From Tiliqua scincoides (lineage: Eukaryota; Chordata; Lepidosauria; Squamata; Scincidae): a stretch of DNA of 64,000 bases. Shown here piece after piece: positions 21,466 to 34,080 of the stretch (positions are counted from its first letter, which is position 1; each line of letters starts with the position of its first letter). The DNA lies in contig NC_089821.1 in assembly GCF_035046505.1 (NCBI RefSeq), positions 94,686,632-94,750,631 on the forward strand, given 5' to 3'. The notes beneath the pieces are model-generated. The model did not search any database and was not told the DNA's origin. It was given only the letters and a program-made list of their open reading frames with translations. A program made the translations under genes and the position numbers.

Positions 21466-21477
21466 GTCCATGCTCTG

Positions 21478-21815
21478 TTACTCTAGAAGTGGTGTCACTA
21501 GGGTTTGCATCACCCAGTGCAGGACTCCAGCATGTCATCCCTATGATGGACCTCCTCCCATCAGTGGGTGATGCACTAGTGCCAGCCCTGCTAGTTTTTT
21601 GTTGTTGTTGTTTTTTGCTATAACTTTTGATAGAATAGAGATATTTCAACATGGTTTGTTGCATTGCATTCCTAATGAAATTAAATCAAATAATATACAA
21701 AATGATGGTATTATTCAAAAATACCAAGAAGTTGAAAATTTTAGCTAGTAGTGGTGTTACCCCCCCCCCCCATGCATGTCACTTGAAGCAGCCCCACTAG
21801 CAATGCCACTGCTCT
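21478..21815. mobile_element. MITE, GTCACTAGGG-terminus family
   Basis: It starts near AGTGGTGTCACTAGGGTTTG and ends near GCAATGCCACTGCTC. The interior has TATAACTTTTGATAGAATAG, GATATTTCAACATGG and TTGCATTGCATTCC, as at 16.4 and 42.1 kb. A C12 run lies at 21760-21771. Confidence 0.65.
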
Positions 21816-22487
21816 GGAATGCCTCTGCTTGACAAATAATCATTGGTTCATTATTTGATCATCTTGCTGTGATGAGAATATATGTTTTTGACTCATGATG
21901 CCCCACTAAGCTTACCTACCATCTTATGAAATCCATGCGACTATTCAATGTCCAGGTATTGGACTGCAGGAGAAGGCAAGCACTCTATGTACATAGCCAA
22001 AAGATTTTTTTTTAAAAGGTGCAACAAAATGAGCATGTGCCATGATTCTAAAAGCCAGCATGTTACCCCCAAACATTCATACTGAGCACTGTGTAATTCC
22101 AGCAGAAATTTTACCCTATTGGTTTAATAAAGGCTTCTGGTTTATTCAGTACTGCCATTCTGAGTGGGTAAGAATGCCTCCGTTGGTTTTCTTTATTATG
22201 CCAGTAATGAATAAAGATCTTTGCTAAATTAATAAAATCCATCATTGGCAATATGAATGTTGAAATGTGAGTGCACACAATGAAAAAAAACTGTGTTTCT
22301 GTCATTAATTAAGGGAGGAAGGACTTAAATTATTTGATAGATGGAAAGAAAGCAGCTCTGAGATAGGGTCTGAGCTGCCTGATCCAAATAAATGATACAA
22401 CTATTGCTGTTAATGAGTTAGGCTGTCGAAAACTGAAACACATTGAGATTTGATTGGGCCAAGCTATGAAGGGCTGTGGCTCACAGA
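21816..22487. other. unique sequence, no gene seen
   Basis: AT-rich DNA without recognisable repeats or exons. Confidence 0.3.
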
Positions 22488-22745
22488 AGAGCTCTAGCTC
22501 AGTAGTAGAGCGTCTGCTTCCCATGCAGAAGGTGCCAAGATCAATCCCTGGTATCTCCTGGTAGGCCTGTGAAAGACTCCTGCCTAGAACCCTGGAGAGA
22601 TACTATCAGGATAGACAACTTGAAACTAGATGGATAAATGCAATGGAGTCAGTGCTGCTCAAAGGACAATAGTGAGAAGAGCTCATATGTAGGAAAGTGC
22701 ACAGCTGGTTGGCCTCATTCTTACAGAATACGGCTTCTACCAACA
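22488..22745 (+). mobile_element. tRNA-derived SINE, TGCAGAAGGT family
   Basis: The head TCTAGCTCAGTAGTAGAGCG carries an A box, and AGATCAATCCCTGG a degraded B box. CCATGCAGAAGGTGCC and GACTCCTGCCTAGAACCCTG are body motifs. The 3' part is diverged. Other copies lie at 6.5, 32.7, 52.6 and 60.3 kb. Confidence 0.8.
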
Positions 22746-23497
22746 CTGCAGATAATTGGAAGCAAAGCAAGGAAGTGTGATTGGTACGGCAATGTGATAT
22801 GGAGTTCGATGACATGGTCTGTCTTTTTTGGATAGTTCCACATGGCATTCTATGGATCAATTCATTTGCATAAAGCTCAAAGGTAATTTATATAAAAAAT
22901 ATATTAGCTTCCTTGATTTCACATTCCATGGTGGAAGTACAAGGAAGATCTCTTCCTGTTTTCAGCATTTCTTGCTGCAGATAAACTGTGATCCTGGGTC
23001 CACATTGTCAGAGCTCCTAGGAAGCCCTCTCATACTTGCCTCCACCTGAACAGGGCCAGAGTAGCTATCATTTTTCTCAGCAATGGCATGTACACCTTCT
23101 ACACTAAGACACCTTTGCAGGTAATTGCATTTCAGCAGGTCCCCTAGTGGCTGGGCCACTCTAGAGCACACAGAGGCGAACTGCTAATCCAGCTTGATAA
23201 GATTTCTCACACACATTTCTCTAAGGCAGCTGTAAATTAAAATAAAGTCCTTACATGACAAGCTTTAAGCTTAAGAAAACTCATGGTGAAAAATGCATTT
23301 GTTATAGTTTAGATTCTGTCTAAAAATAATGTTGATATAACTTGCCTTAAGTCTCTACATCAGCAAGTGCCTTCAACTTCCTTGCTCAGCTGGGTCAAAA
23401 TGTGCACACACAATGAAATTTTAGTAGGTTTCATTTCCTGAAAATTTACACATAGTGCCAGCTTAGAGATGTAACAGTCAGGAGAAAATTCTTGGTC
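22746..23497. other. unique sequence, no gene seen
   Basis: No recognisable repeat or exon. Confidence 0.3.
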
Positions 23498-23512
23498 TGC
23501 TCTGAGCTCATT

Positions 23513-23660
23513 GTTTGGCAACCTTCAGTCTCGAAAGACTATGGTATAAGCCCACAGCACCTGGTATTCCCGGGCAATCGCCCATCCAAGTTTAACCAGG
23601 CCTGACCTTGCTTAGCTTCCAAGATCAGACAAGATCAAACATGTGCAAGGTAACAGTTGC
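23513..23660 (-). mobile_element. 5S rRNA-headed SINE, copy 1
   Basis: On the minus strand, the 5' part is a 5S rRNA-like stretch that includes the internal control region (AAGCTAAGCAAGGTCAGGCC and the box-C area, here decayed to GATGGGCGATTGCCC). It is followed by the LINE-A tail with the hairpin (23527-23540). The 15-bp flanks TGCTCTGAGCTCATT (23498-23512) and TGCTCCGAGCTCATT (23661-23675) are a target duplication with one mismatch. There is no poly(A). It is the most diverged of the three copies. Confidence 0.92.
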
Positions 23661-23675
23661 TGCTCCGAGCTCATT

Positions 23676-25979
23676 AAAATGTATTTTATGCAATCCAACC
23701 ACCATTTAGTTACAGATCACCATTGCCTTAAACTGCATTTGAAAGCTAGATAATATTACCTTAGGGTTTCCAAAGGAGGGTGGAATCCTATGCTTCTTTA
23801 TGCACAGAGCAAATACTGGAGTGACACCACTCAGTGAGAAAGATAAGGGCAGCTAGTGAGATGTTATCAAAATATGACTAGCAAATAACCCATCCATTAT
23901 TATTTTAAATGAATTTCAGTCATTAGGCACATCTGCAAAATGACACAAATACAAAGAGACACAAATTGCCTCAGTGTCGGGTCCAAATTGGGTAATTGTC
24001 TATGCAAATGAAATAGTCAGTCATGCAGTAATACAATCTCCCTGTACACATGTTCATTGCCAGAACGTCATCTTGACTGTATTTTGGGGTGGATTTAAAA
24101 CACGGTCCTGATTTTGCAGATGTAGTTCACATTTTGTGCAGGAATAAATAACTCTTTATCCAAGGGTATGGTCTAATTGAAGTTCTTTTTTTATTTTTAA
24201 TTCTGCACAGTTGAAATGGTCATAAACAGTCCATAACACATCAGCTACTGGTCACTGGCCTATCGTTTTCTATTCTACCATAGAGATATAAAGTCTATAA
24301 TAAACTTTATTTGTCTCTCTAAGATTCTACAGACCATAGCTGTGAACCTGGGCCCTGCAAAAAAAATGTTTCCTGTTGGGCCCTGCAGCTCCTTAAGCCA
24401 GCCCTGCCTATGAATAGAGAGAGAGAGAGAGAAGCATGCAAGAAGTGCTCTTTTCTTTCTCATAATTCCGTGTGGTCAAATTTATGCAGAAGTCACTACC
24501 AGGTTGTGATTTGCAGCAGGTGATAGAAGATGTTTACTGCAGAACTAGATAAGGATCTCTTATAACAGAGGTCAACACTTCCTCTGAGCAGTCTGCTGGT
24601 CTGTTGAGTATAATTTTTTTTGTTACTTAAATGTAACCTGTAGTCACACATAAATTCCAAAAAAATGAGTAAGAAAGTGAGTGCAGCAGGACATTATGCT
24701 GTGTTCTACGCCATCCTGTGAAATTTAAGACCTTTATTTCTGAAAACTAGTCAAAAAGAAAAGTAACTCACAGGGAGGAATGTTGTAAATTTTTTAGATG
24801 GGCTCTAAATTGAAGCCCACTGAAAGATTTATCCAGTTTGAGGTCCACAGATATCACACATGTTCTTAGTACTCGGAGATAATGCACTGCTGCAAGGATG
24901 TAGTGGGAACATTGCTCTCTTAGTCTTAACCCATTCCTGAGAATCTTTGATGAGAAAAAGACCTTGTGTGAGTCTGTCATCTACATAAAATGGACTGTTG
25001 TTTCTTAACATGTTGGAGATCAAGGAAAAATGAATCAGGGCAATGACCATTCTCTAAATCAGGGGTGTTAGCACTGCCATCAGCTGCTCACCTCATAAAG
25101 GCACAGACTGGGAGCCAGGCAAGACAGGTTTGAGCCCGGCCAAAGGACTTCCCCTCACCAGCAGGCACTCACCTAGCCGAGAAAGGGACAAAAGAAGAGA
25201 CGGAAGCAGGTCTATAACCCACATCGGCCACTTCACAAAGCTGCTTGCTCACCACCCAGCCATGGCAGGAGACAGGCAAAGAGCACTTCACCCAGCACTA
25301 ATCATAATCACACACAGGCATACAGGCTGGGAGGCTGTAGCACGTGGTCATAGCAGAGGGAGCACTGCATGGGCCAATCACTGGACTGGCATGTGGAATG
25401 CATGGAATAGCTAGCCATTCAGCTAGTCCATGCTCTTTGTTGCATTGCTGGCACCTGCTGGAGTGGCTGTCTGTACGCTGTATACCCTATCTCCCTGCCA
25501 CTGTCTACCATATACCATGGCAGAAGAGATTAGGGGGATCATTATCAGTGAGGAGCTCCCCCACCCATAGAACCAAAAAGTCACAGAATGAGGATACTGC
25601 AGATGCTTGAAGCAGGGAATCCCTCCCCCTGCAGAATTCCAACTGGCCCTGAGGCCAGCTGAGGTAACTAGGTAGGGTAGTTAACTAGGGTAGGTAGAAG
25701 GGATCCCTATCTGCTAACAAAGAGACAACAAGGGTGAGCCACCAAAAGTTTTTATTGAAAGTATCAATGACAAAGCAGCATCAGAAAGAGCAACACACAT
25801 GTGAGGTTGCCAACCATCTCCTCCCAGCAGAACTGTTGTGCCACTACAAATTATTCAACAGGCAGCAAAGTAACAGGTGCCTGTGAGGTCTGGCTGCACC
25901 AGTTGGCTACTGGACCAGAATATGTAGGGATACGCTGATGTTTCTTGAGGCTAGAACGGGGCCTTTAGTCCTATCAAAG
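23676..25979. other. mostly unique DNA; possible conserved segment near 23.9-24.1 kb
   Basis: An octamer ATGCAAAT (24002-24009), the POU-factor site, lies in a non-repetitive stretch (about 23900-24130). A GA run lies near 24415-24431. AATCAGGGGTGTTAGCAC near 25057 looks like one end of a GGTGTCAAA-type MITE, but I could not find the other end. Confidence 0.3.
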
Positions 25980-25984
25980 AGTCA

Positions 25985-26050
25985 GACAAAGGCTGCAATT
26001 CTATGCACACTTACTAGGAGACACATCTGACTGACCTTGGTGGGACTTGA
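25985..26050. mobile_element. short AATCCTAT-type MITE remnant
   Basis: GGCTGCAATTCTATGCACAC and CTTACTAGGAG correspond to the reverse orientation of the short MITE; the right half is degraded. Confidence 0.4.
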
Positions 26051-27047
26051 CTCATACTCCAAATTTGCATGAGAGAACATGAGAATTACACGAGAATATG
26101 GGAGATTAGTGTCCAAGCTCTTAATGCAGTGAAGTTCTATTTGATTGGCCTTAGCTTTGCTCAACTCTCTCTAGATTGTGATTTGTCGTGTACGTATGGG
26201 AGCCTTAATGTAGTCCTGTGCGGCACACTTAGTTCTTTGGAACCAATGCTTATCCTTTGCATGCACAGAACTGTCTCTTTCCATTAAAAGGAAAGGAGAA
26301 ATCTCGTACTGTGGAGCTCAGAGTGAGGAAGGGTACAGAAAGGAAGACAGTGTGTGATGAACCAGAGTGCGCTAGTCAGTAATTTGCTGCTTTCAAAATA
26401 AGGTTATTTATTCTCAAGAACGATACTGTATGTTTAGTGTAGAGAGGCCTCCATTAAAGCAGTTTGCTGATCATCATTAGTAAGTGTCAGGAGCCAGCCA
26501 GCTGCATTTTGAATTAACTGGCATCTGTATAATGAACTATCAGCAAAGCCCAGCTGACATGGAATTGCAGCCCACATCCATCGCTGGTGGTACACTGATT
26601 AGCATGAAATAGCAATCTGCATCAGTAGGGGAGGACCCTCCCAGGCAATAAGCGAGCCCAATGGTTAAAGGTTGATTGTACTCCAAGTCCATGATGTGCT
26701 TACTAATGACTCCCAGGGATCATATTCTTCTTACTGAAATAAAATATCGTGGGCCAAGTGCCATGCAGCATTGTGGAAAGATCAGCCAAGAGACCTCGAA
26801 GGAAAGCAAGGAGCCAAGGTAGCCAAAATGGATGGCATACTGCCCTTGGACCATAAATCACAACACACTGACCATTTCAGGAAAAGTTAGGTGCCAGGAA
26901 TGCAATAAAATGAAAAGCTATCAGGACGCAGACAAACTGGCTTGTCCATCATTTAGCAGAAGCAAAAAAAAAAAAAAAATGGCAGCTGAGGCTCGGGAAA
27001 ACAGTGCCTCACTTTGCTTGCTCAATCTCCACTGGAACCCTGGCCAG
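26051..27047. other. unique sequence with an A tract
   Basis: A run of about 17 A lies near 26967-26982. No gene or repeat family recognised. Confidence 0.3.
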
Positions 27048-27285
27048 TAGCATAGCTACAAGGCAGTAGTGCGGTAAGTATTACAGGCACCACAATGTCT
27101 CATGTAATCTGCTTCATGACCTCTCCCCCCCGTATGCTTAAATGCCCCTGGCCCCCACGATGCCACAATTGCTGCAGAGCACTCGGGGCACCCATTCCTG
27201 GGCTACTCCCCTTAAGGGGGAGGAATGACCCACTTCCACTTCTTGTGGTGGGTTGTGACCCACCACTTTGGAAACCGATGTACGA
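27048..27285. mobile_element. MITE fragments
   Basis: CAGTAGCATAGCTACAAGG is a GTAGCTAG-type terminus. CCCCTTAAGGGGGAGGAATG and GTGACCCACCACTTTGGAAACC form the right end of the foldback family seen whole at 49389-49802. Confidence 0.5.
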
Positions 27286-29574
27286 GACACATTGATACAT
27301 TAAAAGTGAGAAGGAAATGCTGAGATCTGAACCCAGAACTCTCATCTTGAGACAGTCACTCCAGTCTGTCTACTAAACTACAATGGCTTAAGTTGGATGG
27401 TGTGCTCCCTGGTTTTGTTCCTATACATGATGGAGGTGGGAATCACATCATCCTGCTCAGTGGGGTTACCTACTCTGCCTTCCTTGCTAGATCAATACCA
27501 GTTCCAGGTTCCAGAAGGCCCTGGAGTAAAGCTCTGTGTTGATCCTTCCTTGCTGCCCCTGCCCACCCTGGATGGAAGACTGGATGCTATCACTGCTCCA
27601 GTACTGAAGGTTCAGGGGTCATCCCAGCCAGGTGGGTCCTCTGATGGATGTGGGCTTTCAGCCAGTGTCTGACCTGGTCCACCCTGATGCCAGCTCTGTA
27701 CTGTATAGCCACTTGTGAGCATTACAATATTTGAATAGGGTTACATGTGTAAAACCTAACACTCGTAGACCCAAATTGTGTGGTTTATTTCTACACTGTA
27801 CATCAATATCAGTTGTGCTGTTCATGACCTATATGCCTTAGACTTTATACATTTACACCCAGTTCAAACATTACCCCTATGTTTGGCAACACAGAGAGAC
27901 TGCTTTTGATGGCTATCTTTGTTAGAGAAAGGCATCCAGGAAGAGAAGGCAGGCTGATCAAGGGGAGTAATATCTAGTGGTTAGTGTGCACTTTCTGCTG
28001 TCTGCTTTTCCTTTACTCAAGCAACAGCTGAATGGGGTAGTTTTGAACCACTGCCACCATCCCAGGCTATAGAGATCAGGCAGAAGAGGGCTGTCTGGGA
28101 AATACAACCCACCCAGGTGAGCACTGAACTCCAGGGGTTCTAATAAAAATCAAACCTACACTATTGTCTGCAAGAGCCATCAGTAGTGACAACCCATGAG
28201 CATGGACTAGGCAAAGAGATGACAGGTTTCAGGTGACACAACAGCCTGATAGGATAGGACTGTTAAGCTGCACTCTAAGCCCCATTGACGATGATGGGGT
28301 TTACTTCTAAGTAGAAAAGCACAGGCTTGTGCTCCAACTTCCCTAGATACATGCAGGTTAGGTTTCAGGGGTCTGTACATAAGTTGAAACATACATACAT
28401 ACAGCTCAAAATATCTGACTCTTGTCTGCCCAGCACTATTGCATCACCAAAGGACAACTTCACTGGTGCAAAAGTGCCTGTGCAGCTTTCCATAACTTGA
28501 ACTTCCATAAATTGAGGAGCCAGTGTATTGTTCTAATGGCCAACTGGCCAATCAGTGTGACATGTGCCTAATTTTGAGCTATATTCTCGACCTGCAACAC
28601 CTGCTAATATGGGACTACCCAAGTGTTTGTTGAGGGATTTTATGCCATAAAACTTTTGCAATAACTTGCTGAACTTGTAATGTTACATTCAGTAAGTTCC
28701 CCAGGCTCTCCTTAATAACAATTCATAGCTTGCTTCATTGCCGTCATGTTCTTAAATAATCTTTGAATCTATTACCTATTATTCAAAAATGTGTTCTATT
28801 TGCCTCCAAGTCATCCTGTCCTAGAGAGGTAATCTTATATTGCAAGCATTTTTGTATTCATAATGCTGCAATGGTAGGGGCATTTTAACCAAATTTTCTG
28901 AGTCTTTAATATTGCTGATTGTATACGTGTCTCCAATCTTCACTGCCATCAGAATATCTCTCAGGGATTTCATTGTGAGATTGTTTCTTGTGGTTCAGGT
29001 TAGCACTTCGGCCTGTTCAGAATAATTTGCTGCATTTTGAAGTGTTAAACTGTTTTTTCGATGAAGACATGCACAGAAAGGGCTCTCCAAAATGAAGATA
29101 TTGCTGACTGCCTGATTTGTGATTTTATAGCTTTTTAAAGCATTAAATAACCACACGTCCAACAATGGACCTAATTTGACCCTTGTTCCCAATGGAATTG
29201 AGAAATCAAGAAATAAACACTTAGAAGGCTTGTATTGATTGCAATGAAATGCTGTCTTTAATAAAGGTTGCATTTATCCATACATCTTGGGAGCCAAAAT
29301 TCCTTGCTTGGGATTACACTGGCATAAAACTAAACAGAGGCGAACACCATGATGAAAATTTTTGGGATAATAAGTAATAATTCAACAGAAGTTCCAGCTT
29401 CATGATTATGGAATCATGAGAGTTTGTGCAATATTTTTTGTGCTAGAGCATAATGTGTGCCTATGGGATTGTACTACATGTATTGCTGCACTTAGATAAA
29501 GACCTGGTGGGGATCCACTTCCCTGTAGCTGCTATCCCGTGCCGCTACACCGAGTGTGTGCAAATATTTTAATT
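27286..29574. other. mostly unique DNA
   Basis: No coding exon recognised. A degraded short MITE core (GCCCCATTGACGATGATGGG) lies at about 28280. Short TAAGTTGAAAC and CATAACTTGAACTTCCATAA motifs near 28380 and 28495 belong to an unclassified repeat. Confidence 0.3.
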
Positions 29575-29740
29575 TTTATTCACTTATTTCTTTTAGAACT
29601 TTATATCCTGTGTTATCCAAATGCATTTCAAGGTAGATCATTAAAAAGGACAATCACACTGCAAACATTCAAACACACAAAACAAACTCAAACACAGCAG
29701 CTAAAAATTACCAAAAAAGTCCACAATGACAATTGCAACC
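29575..29740 (-). mobile_element. LINE 3' end fragment, L2/CR1-like
   Basis: The plus strand TTAGAACTTTATATCCTGTG and TTTCAAGGTAGATCATTAAA parallel the reverse of an L2-type 3' tail, like 63160-63240. Short and diverged. Confidence 0.4.
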
Positions 29741-30167
29741 ATGAGTGTCCCATTCACATGTCCAATACATGTGCAAACTCTGTACACATGATTTCTGATA
29801 TACGTAGATGCATGTAACTTGCAACATATACAGCAGAACACACAGTTTGTACTCTGTGTCTTCAACAAGTCCCATCTCTGACATTCTTTTTGAAAATCAG
29901 CATCAGCATTGAAAAATCAGAGTTGCCATCAGAAAATCCAGTTGGCTGGAAAAATGGATGAGCTGGATTGTTGGCATCTACATTGTACCTAGCCTCTAAT
30001 TGCCTGTTCCTATTCTACAGCAATATATCCCTGCTATGCGGTGCTAATCTATTTAGTAATCTTGAGTTCAGGCTTCCTGAAGTTTTTTTTCATAAATATG
30101 TAATGAAAATCATGTCTCCCTGCATTAAAGGTTGCACTCACCTATTGCTATTGCCACCGACATATAA
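29741..30167. other. unique sequence
   Basis: Nothing recognised. Confidence 0.3.
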
Positions 30168-30384
30168 TGGACCCTCCTTATCTGCGGGTTTGGCACTCAC
30201 AGATTTGACTGATGCCATACCCGTGCTGGAGGGCCTCATCTGACTTCCCAGTAGGTTGTGTCTGGAAGTCATATGATAGCCCCCCTGGCAGATTTAATTA
30301 TCCACATATTTTGGTATCTGAAGGGGATTTTGGTGTTTGCACAGGGTCCAGAAATCGCCCTCAGATACCAAGGACCAACTGTAT
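30168..30384. mobile_element. Tigger/pogo-like MITE
   Basis: GGACCCTCCTTATCTGCGGG on the left and CAGATACCAAGGACCAACTG on the right are inverted, diverged ends of the Tigger kind (Tc1/mariner superfamily), which duplicate TA. The interior has TTTGGTATCTGAAGGGGATT. It is non-coding. Confidence 0.65.
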
Positions 30385-30473
30385 TGCTATATTTTGTACA
30401 TACTAAAATGAGTAGTGGAACACCCATTTTGCTTCCTTGTCCCTGATATGTATCCAGAAGTCAGTGTCTAGCA

Positions 30474-30694
30474 CAGTGATTTCCAACCTTTTCCATCTCA
30501 TGGCACACTGACAAGGCATTAAAATGGTCAAGGCACACCACCAGGTTTTTGACAAGGCACACCATGCTGCCAGTGGGGACTCACATCTCCCATTGGCCCT
30601 ATTAATAAATGACCTTCCCCCAAATTTCTGTGGTGCATCTGTGAACCACTTGTGGCACACCAGTGTGCCACGGCACAGTGGTTGAAAATGGCTG
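30474..30694. mobile_element. hAT-like MITE, TTTTCAACC family, 8-bp duplication intact
   Basis: Ends are CAGTGATTTCCAACC and GGTTGAAAATGGCTG. The perfect 8-bp duplication GTCTAGCA lies at 30466-30473 and 30695-30702. The element is 221 bp and non-coding. Confidence 0.95.
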
Positions 30695-30702
30695 GTCTAG
30701 CA

Positions 30703-31428
30703 CTAAGTGAGGTGGATCAGCATCAATCTGCGTAACGCTACCTACACCCCACCTTAAGATTCTTACAAACCGCAGACTTTGAGGGTTTGCCACCGTGCCC
30801 AGCTTTCTTCATACACATAGTTGGTTTTTTTTCCCTTTTTTTTTTTTTGCTTTTCCATCCAGTCTGATAAAGGGTTCCTGAGAGTTCAAAATCTTGCCTT
30901 TCAAAACAATATGTTATTTTGGTTGATCCTACTAAAGATATTACTCAATTATGGCTTTTAGATATTGTACTATTATCCTTACCTGCAACCACCAGACTAT
31001 GACAACAGAGGCCCTGTGCAGGTATAAAGGCTTGGCTTACACAGAGTTAATACTGCCAAATTCTCCTTTAACACACAGAACATTCTGATTTCCAGAAATC
31101 ATTTATGCTTGAGGCAGATTTTATAGTTAGGTAAAGGTACGTTATTTATCTCTTATAGCCATTAGAAAAATATGCGGATTCCAGCTTTCCATTCTTCCCC
31201 ATTTAAATTAATTTTTGACCATAACAAATCAATCACAGCTTATGGAATATATATATTTTTAAAAATGAAAATAGCCCAGACAATTCTGTTGGAGAAATTT
31301 CAGGATGTAGTCCCTGGACACTAACTATTCAAGCATCACACTTTCACTGCAAAGCTGCAAAATATTTATTGCAATTTTCTGGTGAGAGTTAAATTTATCC
31401 ATTTCCTCTAGAGAAAATTTGTCACACA
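30703..31428. other. unique AT-rich sequence
   Basis: A T-rich stretch lies around 30825-30848. No gene recognised. Confidence 0.3.
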
Positions 31429-31765
31429 CAGCCCAATCCTACCTAAATCCTTGTGTGGCAATGTAGAGGCACCAACGTGGCTTCCACTGCATCCTGTGGG
31501 GGATTTTTGGCTGCTGAGGATCTCCTCAAGGTAAGGGGACATTTGTCCTCTTGCCCCAGAGTAAGCCCCAGCAGCCACAACAGGTCTACCTAGACCTGTG
31601 CCAGCAAAGTCCACATTGATTAATGCAGGCAGTTCAGGCCCGAAAAGGGGGTTTGGATATGGCATGTGCTAGTGCTGTCAATTCCACTCCCTTCTGGGCT
31701 TGATCTGCCCAGCCCCATTGCCACCCCATTCTGTCCTTCCCTGCCCTGCTGAATCTCCTCCCTGA
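31429..31765. mobile_element. CCCAATCCTA-family element
   Basis: It begins CAGCCCAATCCTACC. Shared interior motifs are CACTGCATCCTGTGGGGGAT, TCAAGGTAAGGGGACATTTG and CTTGATCTGCCCAGCCCC. The copies at 13.3 and 52.0 kb have the same order. The right boundary is approximate. Confidence 0.5.
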
Positions 31766-32091
31766 CCTCCCCTTGATAGTTTCAGAGCAATTTCAAAATT
31801 GTTACAGAGCAAATTGCCTTTTTAATCTCTACCCAAAACTCTTTCCCTTCCCACGGTTCTCTCGCAGTAGCAGAGGTATTATTAACTCACCTGTCTCAAA
31901 GGAATGCTCCCTTGGAAAAAACCATTCCCAGTTCTTCTTTTTAATTTATCACTTGTAGCATTCTAATTTTGCAAAACCCTGATGCAGTTGTTAAAGGGCT
32001 TGATCCCACCAAAATTAAGCACTTTTAAAAATGTCATTGCTTTCAAGGATAAAAAGTTAAGCATATGCTTAACTCTCCAATTGAAATAAGT
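31766..32091. other. unique sequence
   Basis: Nothing recognised up to the MITE target duplication at 32084. Confidence 0.3.
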
Positions 32092-32431
32092 CAAGGGTGT
32101 CAAACTTGCTTCATACTGAGGGCCAAATAGCATGCATGATGCCTGCTGAGGGCCGGAAGTGATGTCATTAGGCAGGAATTGATGTCATTAAACAGGTCAT
32201 AACCAAAAATAAGCACTTTTTCTCACTTAGGAACTCATTACCTGCAAATGACAGAAAAGAATGTACACAAATCTTGATCATATTTCAAGGTATAGGAGAG
32301 CCCAATTTTCATGTAGGCTGCCCTTTCAGCAGTAACACCACAGCACTGCTCAGCACATGAGAGCCTGAGGACCAGGTAAAAAGCTTCAGCGGGCCACCCC
32401 CGGCCCCCAGGCCTTATGTTTGACACCCATG
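32092..32431. mobile_element. hAT-like MITE, GGTGTCAAA family, 8-bp duplication intact
   Basis: It begins CAAGGGTGTCAAACTTGC and ends TTATGTTTGACACCCATG. AAATAAGT flanks it on both sides (32084-32091, 32432-32439). The interior has GGCCGGAAGTGATGTCATTA. Confidence 0.93.
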
Positions 32432-32659
32432 AAATAAGTGGTAGACCATGTATTTTGCATGTAGGAGGTCCCAGGTTTTCTCTTCCCATATGCAAGCTAT
32501 TCAGAGATGTTGGTCTCTGAGGCTGAGATAGCCTGTCCTCTCTATCATACACACCATTAATTTATATAACGCACTGCATCGTTAACTTTATAGTTAATCC
32601 ATGGAGAATCGATCAATATAATAGCTAGTTTATATTGAATCTCCAGATTTCAGAAGAGG

Positions 32660-32855
32660 AAGAAGGGTCATAGCTTAATGGCACAGGCCATGCTTTGCAC
32701 ACAGAAGGTCCTGGGTTCAATCTCCAGTATTCCCCAGACAGAGCAAAGAACAAATCCTACCTAGAAAACTACTGCCAGCCTGCATCAACAATACTGAACT
32801 GCACAGGCCAATGGTCTGACTTTGTAAAAGACAGCTTCCTAATGAATACTAGTGG
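32660..32855 (+). mobile_element. tRNA-derived SINE, TGCAGAAGGT family
   Basis: CATAGCTTAATGGCACAGGC (A-box region), CACACAGAAGGTCCTGGG and GGGTTCAATCTCCAG (B box) are followed by TACTGCCAGCCTGCATC and GGTCTGACTTTGTAAAAGAC. Confidence 0.85.
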
Positions 32856-33427
32856 GAGAGAGATCTTGCCTTTAAGCCTGGCTTGTGGGCTTTACAGAGA
32901 CAAATGGCTGACCAGTTTGAGAAGCAGCATGGTGGACTTAACTGGACCCTTGATCTGAACCAGGAGGGCTTTTCTTAGATTTTAATCCAGTCAACTTCCT
33001 CTTGACCTATACTCATCCTCATCCTTCCTGTTTCAGCTCTGATTAATTCCTATCTTTTAGTTCTCTTCGTTCTATACAGGGGGAAGGCACAGTAGCTATG
33101 TCTGTGTGCTGCACAGCTCTCAACACATCACTTGCACTTAATAACATTGGAGGCAGCAGTAATTTCATCCCATGTATTGAAATGTGACAAAATTAGTTGG
33201 AGATATGGGCTACTTTATACATGCATGTATTGTATATTCCTTCATTTCTCTGCAATGGATTACTCAGCCTTTGACATTGAGAGAGGACTGTGAAAACACA
33301 AGCGTTTTTGTTTTTGGGGTTTTTTTCCTCTATATCTCTTTTGAGATATCAACAGAGGTCTACACTTCACAACTGTTAGCCGATTGTGTGAACTGACTCC
33401 ACTGAAAACAAGGAGATAATGGGGAAT

Positions 33428-33432
<5 letters not shown>
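32856..33432. other. unique sequence
   Basis: No gene recognised. Confidence 0.3.

Positions 33433-33486
<54 letters not shown>
33433..33486. repeat. (TC)27 microsatellite
   Basis: Uninterrupted TC dinucleotide run of 54 bp. Confidence 0.98.
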
Positions 33487-33490
<4 letters not shown>

Positions 33491-33509
33491 CCCCCCTTTC
33501 TTTCTCTAA

Positions 33510-33905
33510 CAGCCCAGTCCTATTCTGGATTGGGCTGCCGACTGGAACATGTTACAACCACAGAAGACACTTCCATTGTCACAAATTAGCCACTGACAGC
33601 ACACCAAGTGCTCCATGGACAGCCGTTTTGGGAGGACTGCTAGCAAGAGGTGGCAGAGCTCTATGGCCATTACTGGTCCCACTGCAGCCCCTAGAGCAGG
33701 TAACACAGCAACAGGGGCAGGAAGGGGGCAAAACTGAGCAGGGAAGGGGAGGACCTGGGTTCGAGAGGCTGCAGGAGGGGGTGGATCTGATGGCAATTGG
33801 GCATGCCAGATTCAATCCCCTTTTCTGTAGTCTCCCTGCCTCTTTCTTCTCAAATTTGCACCAGCTACAAAACTTGCACAGGTCCAAAGAGACCTATTGC
33901 AGAGC
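33510..33905. mobile_element. CCCAATCCTA-family element
   Basis: It starts CAGCCCAGTCCTATTCTGG after TAA. The interior is GC-rich (CCTAGAGCAGGTAACACAGC). The right end is not certain. Confidence 0.4.
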
Positions 33906-34080
33906 ATGAGGTTTACATAAGAAGAGCCCTGCTGGATCAGGCCCAGGGCCCACCTAGTCCAACTTCCTGTATCTCACAGCAGCCCACCAGGTGCCTCAGG
34001 GAGCAGACACAAGACCACAAGATAGTTACATCTTGCTGCCGCTCCCTTGCATCTGGCATTCTATTTACCCTCATACTCCC
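33906..34080. mobile_element. unclassified dispersed reptile repeat
   Basis: ACATAAGAAGAGCCCTGCTG, then GGATCAGGCCCAGGGCCCAC, CTAGTCCAACTTCCTGTATC and CTTGCATCTGGCATTCT form a phrase I recognise as very common in reptile genomes. I cannot name its family. Confidence 0.55.
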
